35,734 nt of DNA from Chloroflexota bacterium (GTDB lineage: Bacteria > Chloroflexota > Anaerolineae > CG2-30-64-16): the NCBI GenBank assembly GCA_029555885.1, contig JAKPQT010000118.1, positions 1 through 35,734 of the forward strand, in the 5' to 3' direction. The notes beneath the pieces were generated by a model. It saw nothing but the letters and a program-made list of their open reading frames with translations, was not told the origin of the DNA and searched no databases. A program made the translations under genes and the position numbers. Of the stretch, positions 31,897 through 35,734 are shown one piece after another (the stretch's first letter is position 1; each line of letters starts with the position of its first letter).

Positions 31897-34294
31897 TGAA
31901 TTGCTGGCCGGGCTGAACCCGGCCCAGAGAGAAGCTGTCACCACGGTCAAGGGGCCGGTGCTGGTGCTGGCGGGGCCCGGGTCGGGCAAGACGCGCGTGC
32001 TGGCGCACCGCGTGGCTTATCTGTTGCGTCACGCCAACGCGCACCCGCGTTCGATCATGGCCGTCACGTTCACGAACAAAGCTGCGAGTGAGATGCGCGA
32101 GCGCATCAACAAGCTGGTGGGCCAGGCCGTGCCCGTCAGCACGGGCTGGCGCGGGCTGACCATCGGCACGTTCCACAGCATCTGCGCGCGCATCCTGCGC
32201 GCGGACGCGCCGGCCGCGGGCCTGAACCCGAACTTCGTCATCTACGATGATGGCGAGCAGCTCACCGCAGTCAAGCAGGCGCTGCGCGACCTGAAGCTGG
32301 ACGAGAAGCTCTACAAGCCCGAGGCCATGCGGAGCGCCATCTCGAAGGCCAAGAACGAGCTGATCCGCCCCCAGCAGTTTGAGGCGACGACCTACTGGGC
32401 CGAGATTGCGCGGCGGGTGTACGCGCGCTACGAGGAGATCCTGACCGCGAACGGCGGGTTGGACTTCGACGACCTGCTGTGCCGGGTCGCGTGGCTGTTC
32501 CGCGAGCAGCCGGAGGTGCTGAAACGTTACCAGGACCGGTACGAGTACCTGCTGGTCGACGAGTTCCAGGACACGAATACGGCGCAGTATGAGATGGTCT
32601 ACCGATTGGCGAGCGCGTCTCGCAATGTGTTTTGCGTAGGAGATGAGGATCAATCAATTTTCATGTTCCGCGGCGCGGACTACCGGAACGTGATGCGCTT
32701 CCGAGAGGACTTCCCCGAGGCGAAGGTCGTGCTGCTGGAGCAGAACTACCGCTCGACGCAGACCATCCTCGATGTGGCAAACGCGGTCATCGCGCGCAAC
32801 CAGCACCGCACACCGAAGAAGCTGCGCACGGATCGCGGGCAGGGGTTGGAGATCATCTCGCACGAGGCGTATGACGAGGCGGACGAAGCCGCGTTTGTCG
32901 TCAGCACGATCCAGCGGTTGGTGCGCGGGCACCAGGCCACGCTGGGTGACTGCGCGGTGATGTATCGCACCAACGCACAGTCGCGCTCGCTGGAAGACGC
33001 CTTCATCGCACGGGGCATCCCCTACCGGCTGGTCGGCGGGGTGCGGTTCTACCAGCGGCGGGAGATTAAGGACGCGCTGGCCTATCTGCGGCTGGTGCAC
33101 AACCCGGCGGACAACATCAGCCTGGGCCGCATCATCAACGTGCCCCCCCGCAGCATCGGTGACAAGACCGTGTCCAACCTCGCGGCGTGGAGCGCGGAGC
33201 TGGGCGTGCCGATGGTGGGCGGGCTGGCGCTGCTGGCCGGCGACCTGCACAGCCCCGTGCTCGACGACGAGTTCCGCGCGCGCCACACGCAGGCTCCGCA
33301 GCATCCGTTCGGCGCGGCCGCGGTTAAGTCCCTGACGGCGTTCTACAAGATGCTGGCGCGGTGGCTGGCCGTGAAGGACGGCCTGACCGTCGCGGAGCTG
33401 CTCGACCGCATCACCGAGGAATCCAGCTACACGACGTGGCTCCGCGATGGCACCGAGGAAGGTGAGGACCGCTGGGCGAACGTGCAGGAACTTCGCAGCG
33501 TAGCCGCGCACTACGACGACTTCCCGCCCGACCTCCGGCTGACCGCCTTCCTGGAGGAAGTCGCGCTCGTGTCGGACCAGGATGACCTGGCCGAGCCGGA
33601 GGACCGGGTCACGCTGCTGACCATCCACACGGCGAAGGGGTTGGAATTCCCGGTCGTCTTCATCGTCGGGCTGGAGGAGAACATCTTCCCCCACAGCCGG
33701 AGCATGGAAGACCCAGACCAGATGGAAGAAGAGCGGCGGCTTATGTATGTCGCGGTGACCCGCGCGAAGGACCGGCTGTATCTGCTGCGTGCATTCCGCC
33801 GCATGTTGTACGGGCGCAGCGAGGTGAACGAGCCGTCGCGCTTCCTGAAGGATGTGGTGAAGGTGCAGGGCGTGCGCAACGATGCGGCCAATGGCTGGGC
33901 TGCGAGTGATCGTGCGGGCGGCTACGGCAATGGCGGGCTGTCCGAGCGCGCCGGCTATGGTGGCGGGTTCAGCGCGCGCAGCACCGCGCGCTCCGGCGAT
34001 GGTCCGCCATGGGGCCAGTCATCGCGTCCGGCAACGCGCGGGCTGGGCCGCGCGAGTGAGCCGCCGACCCGCAGCGCAGGCAACATGCCGTCCCGCTTGC
34101 CGGCGAAACCCCCGGCGCGGGCTGAACGACCGCTTCAGTTCAAGCCCGGCGATCGCGTCGACCACGGGCTGTTCGGGCAGGGCATCGTCATCAAGTCCGA
34201 GCCGACCGCGGATGATGAGGAAGTCACCGTGGCGTTCGCGGGCAAGGGCACGAAGACCCTGCTGGCCGGATTCGCCAAGCTGCGCAAGCTGTAG
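31886..34294 (+). CDS. pcrA: UvrD/PcrA-type DNA helicase
   Basis: This 802-residue SF1 helicase unwinds DNA in repair and removes RecA or stalled complexes. The Q motif is LNPAQREAV and Walker A is AGPGSGKTRV. Walker B reads VDEFQDTNTAQYE, followed by GDEDQSIFMFRGAD and EQNYRST. Late motifs are HTAKGLEFPVVFI and RLMYVAVTRAKDRLYL. A Gly/Ser/Arg/Pro-rich linker (about residues 665-750) leads to a PcrA-type C-terminal domain (RVDHGLFGQGIVI). Adjacent ATGs at 31886 and 31889 are equally likely starts; the gene overlaps the maf stop. Confidence 0.93.
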   Translation: MMHDELLAGLNPAQREAVTTVKGPVLVLAGPGSGKTRVLAHRVAYLLRHANAHPRSIMAVTFTNKAASEMRERINKLVGQAVPVSTGWRGLTIGTFHSICARILRADAPAAGLNPNFVIYDDGEQLTAVKQALRDLKLDEKLYKPEAMRSAISKAKNELIRPQQFEATTYWAEIARRVYARYEEILTANGGLDFDDLLCRVAWLFREQPEVLKRYQDRYEYLLVDEFQDTNTAQYEMVYRLASASRNVFCVGDEDQSIFMFRGADYRNVMRFREDFPEAKVVLLEQNYRSTQTILDVANAVIARNQHRTPKKLRTDRGQGLEIISHEAYDEADEAAFVVSTIQRLVRGHQATLGDCAVMYRTNAQSRSLEDAFIARGIPYRLVGGVRFYQRREIKDALAYLRLVHNPADNISLGRIINVPPRSIGDKTVSNLAAWSAELGVPMVGGLALLAGDLHSPVLDDEFRARHTQAPQHPFGAAAVKSLTAFYKMLARWLAVKDGLTVAELLDRITEESSYTTWLRDGTEEGEDRWANVQELRSVAAHYDDFPPDLRLTAFLEEVALVSDQDDLAEPEDRVTLLTIHTAKGLEFPVVFIVGLEENIFPHSRSMEDPDQMEEERRLMYVAVTRAKDRLYLLRAFRRMLYGRSEVNEPSRFLKDVVKVQGVRNDAANGWAASDRAGGYGNGGLSERAGYGGGFSARSTARSGDGPPWGQSSRPATRGLGRASEPPTRSAGNMPSRLPAKPPARAERPLQFKPGDRVDHGLFGQGIVIKSEPTADDEEVTVAFAGKGTKTLLAGFAKLRKL

Positions 34295-34407
34295 TAGGGA
34301 CCGGCTGCCAGAACGTCCATCAGTAATCTCAAATGTACCGACGTGCAAGCATCCTGAGCGGGTGGACGGCTCAGCGCTGGTGACGAGATAGTGTTATTCG
34401 AAGGATG

Positions 34408-34460
34408 CGGCCCCTACGCCGGCCCGCTCCGACGCCCTTCGACTGCGGGCCGGCCCTTCG
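34408..34460. repeat. GCCGGCCCGC palindrome (family E, copy 3)
   Basis: GCCGGCCCGC (34418-34427) pairs with GCGGGCCGGC (34445-34454), flanked by CCCCTAC-like sequence as in the repeats at 16478-16583. It lies in the 286-nt gap between the helicase and the last lipoprotein gene. No gene was seen there. Confidence 0.7.
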
Positions 34461-34580
34461 CTTAGGGTGCCTGCGCTGGCGGCTACAGTTGTAATTCCAG
34501 GAATGTCTCTACTTCCCATTTCACGCGAAGTTGGGTAAGATACAGGTCACGCGTATGTAAGTCTCCCAGGAGTACACAAG

Positions 34581-35734
34581 ATGCCCCATCCTGTCACCTG
34601 CCCCCGCCCGGCGCGAGCGGTGTTCATCGGGCTCGCGCTCTGCCTGCTGCTCGTCCCTCTGGCGGGCTGCGGTCGCTCCGAGCCGCCGCCTGAGCCGGTC
34701 GAAATCACCTTCCGCCACCCGGACCAGGATCAGCAGTATTTCGAGAACGCACTGACCGGCTTCAACGAGAAATATCCGCACATCACCGTCAAGCTGTCGA
34801 CCACGGACTCGGCTGCCGATTGCTTTGTCGATGAATCCTACGACATCGTCGGCCTGGTGAATGACGAGGAGATCGTCAACCTCAACCCGTTCCTGGACCA
34901 GAACGAGGACTTCGACAAGAGCGACTTCGTGCCGGGGATCCTCGACATCTTCACGACCGAGAACAAGCTGTGGGCCATCCCTGCGGGCTTCAACCCGGCG
35001 GTCATGTACTATAGCCAGGAATTATTTGACCGCTACGGCGTGGCGCATCCCGTCCCCGGCTGGACGGTCGATGATTTTCTCGCCGCGACGATGGCTATCC
35101 GTGACCCGGATAACAACGTCTTCGGCTATGCCAGCCCGCCGGTCACGGACATGCCCGATGCCCTGATGTTCCTCTACAGCAAAGGCGGGCGCATCCTCGA
35201 CGATCTGCAGAACCCCTCGCGGGTGACGCTGGACGACCCGGCGACGATCGAGGCCCTGGCATGGTATGTCCGGCTCATTAACGATTACAATGTCGCACCG
35301 ACCCAGGAGCAGATTCGGGACACCTTCGGCAGCGACAATCGCGCGGTCTATCGTGGCATCATGGAGAACCAGGTGGGGACGTGGATCGGCTGGTTCCAGG
35401 ATCGCGGCGGGCTGACGTGGAACATCGAGTGGCCCATGAAGTGGGGCATGGCTCCGCTGCCGCGCGGCGATGTGTCGGTCACGATGGCGTTTGCCGAGGG
35501 CTACTTCATCTCCGCAGATTCGCCCAACACGGAAGCCTGCTGGCAGTGGCTCTCCTATCTCTCGCGCGAGGCAACCTCACGCATGATCCCCCCGCGCCAG
35601 TCGGTCATCAATTCGGAAGCCTACGAGCGGCTGGTGGGCCGCGAGGCCGCAGCCACTGCGCGTGCGGCCGTCGACGATGTGGTCCTCGTCTCGGCTGAGC
35701 TGGCCGAATACGAGGACGTGCTTCAGATCTTCTA
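34581..35734 (+). CDS. extracellular solute-binding lipoprotein, 3' end outside the window
   Basis: 384 complete codons are visible and the frame is still open at the window end. The ATG at 34581 has AGGAG 8 nt upstream. The signal peptide ends in Leu-Ala-Gly-Cys with lipidated Cys30. The mature protein begins VEITFRHPDQDQQYF, and GTWIGWFQD and MAPLPRG segments are typical of family 1 sugar-binding proteins. It differs from the two lipoproteins at the other end of the window. If permease genes exist they lie beyond the edge. Confidence 0.85.
   Translation, partial: MPHPVTCPRPARAVFIGLALCLLLVPLAGCGRSEPPPEPVEITFRHPDQDQQYFENALTGFNEKYPHITVKLSTTDSAADCFVDESYDIVGLVNDEEIVNLNPFLDQNEDFDKSDFVPGILDIFTTENKLWAIPAGFNPAVMYYSQELFDRYGVAHPVPGWTVDDFLAATMAIRDPDNNVFGYASPPVTDMPDALMFLYSKGGRILDDLQNPSRVTLDDPATIEALAWYVRLINDYNVAPTQEQIRDTFGSDNRAVYRGIMENQVGTWIGWFQDRGGLTWNIEWPMKWGMAPLPRGDVSVTMAFAEGYFISADSPNTEACWQWLSYLSREATSRMIPPRQSVINSEAYERLVGREAAATARAAVDDVVLVSAELAEYEDVLQIF

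Noticed and set aside
1..35734. UGA reassigned as a sense codon genome-wide
   Set aside because: Many genes here end naturally in TGA (for example 137-1516, 10387-12486 and prmA), with no homologous extension beyond it.

Overview
The window looks like a chromosomal segment of a high-GC bacterium, most likely a Chloroflexota (Anaerolineae-like) lineage. This is inferred from the GC-rich codon use, the abundance of lipoprotein solute-binding proteins, the dnaJ-prmA-rsmE gene order, the Asp-box and M6-like secreted proteins, and gene borders full of short-period palindromic repeats. No rRNA, tRNA, phage, IS element or CRISPR array was found.

Layout. 0-3.1 kb: two convergent orphan solute-binding lipoproteins separated by a long octamer inverted repeat. 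3.1-5.4 kb: a metabolic operon (cyclase/hydrolase, DapA-family aldolase, phosphoribosyltransferase). 5.4-12.5 kb: exported proteins (SIMPL protein, an 11-repeat Asp-box protein with a duplicated unknown C-terminal domain, a 4-TM protein, an M6-like zinc protease). 12.6-16.5 kb: CPBP protease, antisense-overlapping alpha/beta hydrolase, a rhodanese, a 41-aa membrane protein with a near-consensus promoter, an EamA transporter and a Cys-rich small protein. 16.6-19.8 kb (minus strand): radical SAM protein followed by a triple-domain DsbA lipoprotein. 19.9-23 kb: ABC-F ATPase and a CoaE-acetyltransferase fusion. 23.1-29.2 kb: small membrane protein, dnaJ, prmA, nucleoside phosphorylase, rsmE, trxB, acetyltransferase. 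29.3-31 kb (minus): hydroxyacyl-CoA dehydrogenase and aldo/keto reductase. 31.2-34.3 kb: maf and a PcrA/UvrD helicase. 34.6 kb to the end: a third solute-binding lipoprotein, cut by the window edge.

Main discovery. Two genes that ordinary gene calling would break at a UGA stop read as full-length selenoproteins. The rhodanese (14243-14716) has Cys-Ala-UGA-Pro where relatives have Cys-Ala-Cys-Pro. The third DsbA domain (gene 16588-18579, minus) has UGA-Pro-Phe-Cys where its own first domain has Cys-Pro-Tyr-Cys. In both, the downstream frame stays open and completes the fold, and a small hairpin lies about 11-16 nt after the UGA. UGA is an ordinary stop elsewhere in the window. Both proteins are membrane-anchored on the outside of the cell and lie about 1.9 kb apart, suggesting an extracytoplasmic selenocysteine thiol-redox pair. 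The Sec machinery (selA, selB, selC, selD) is not in the window.

A second theme is the density of intergenic palindromes. At least five sequence families with 7-8 nt internal periods or perfect stems sit at most gene borders, and in four genes the repeat itself supplies the stop codon.
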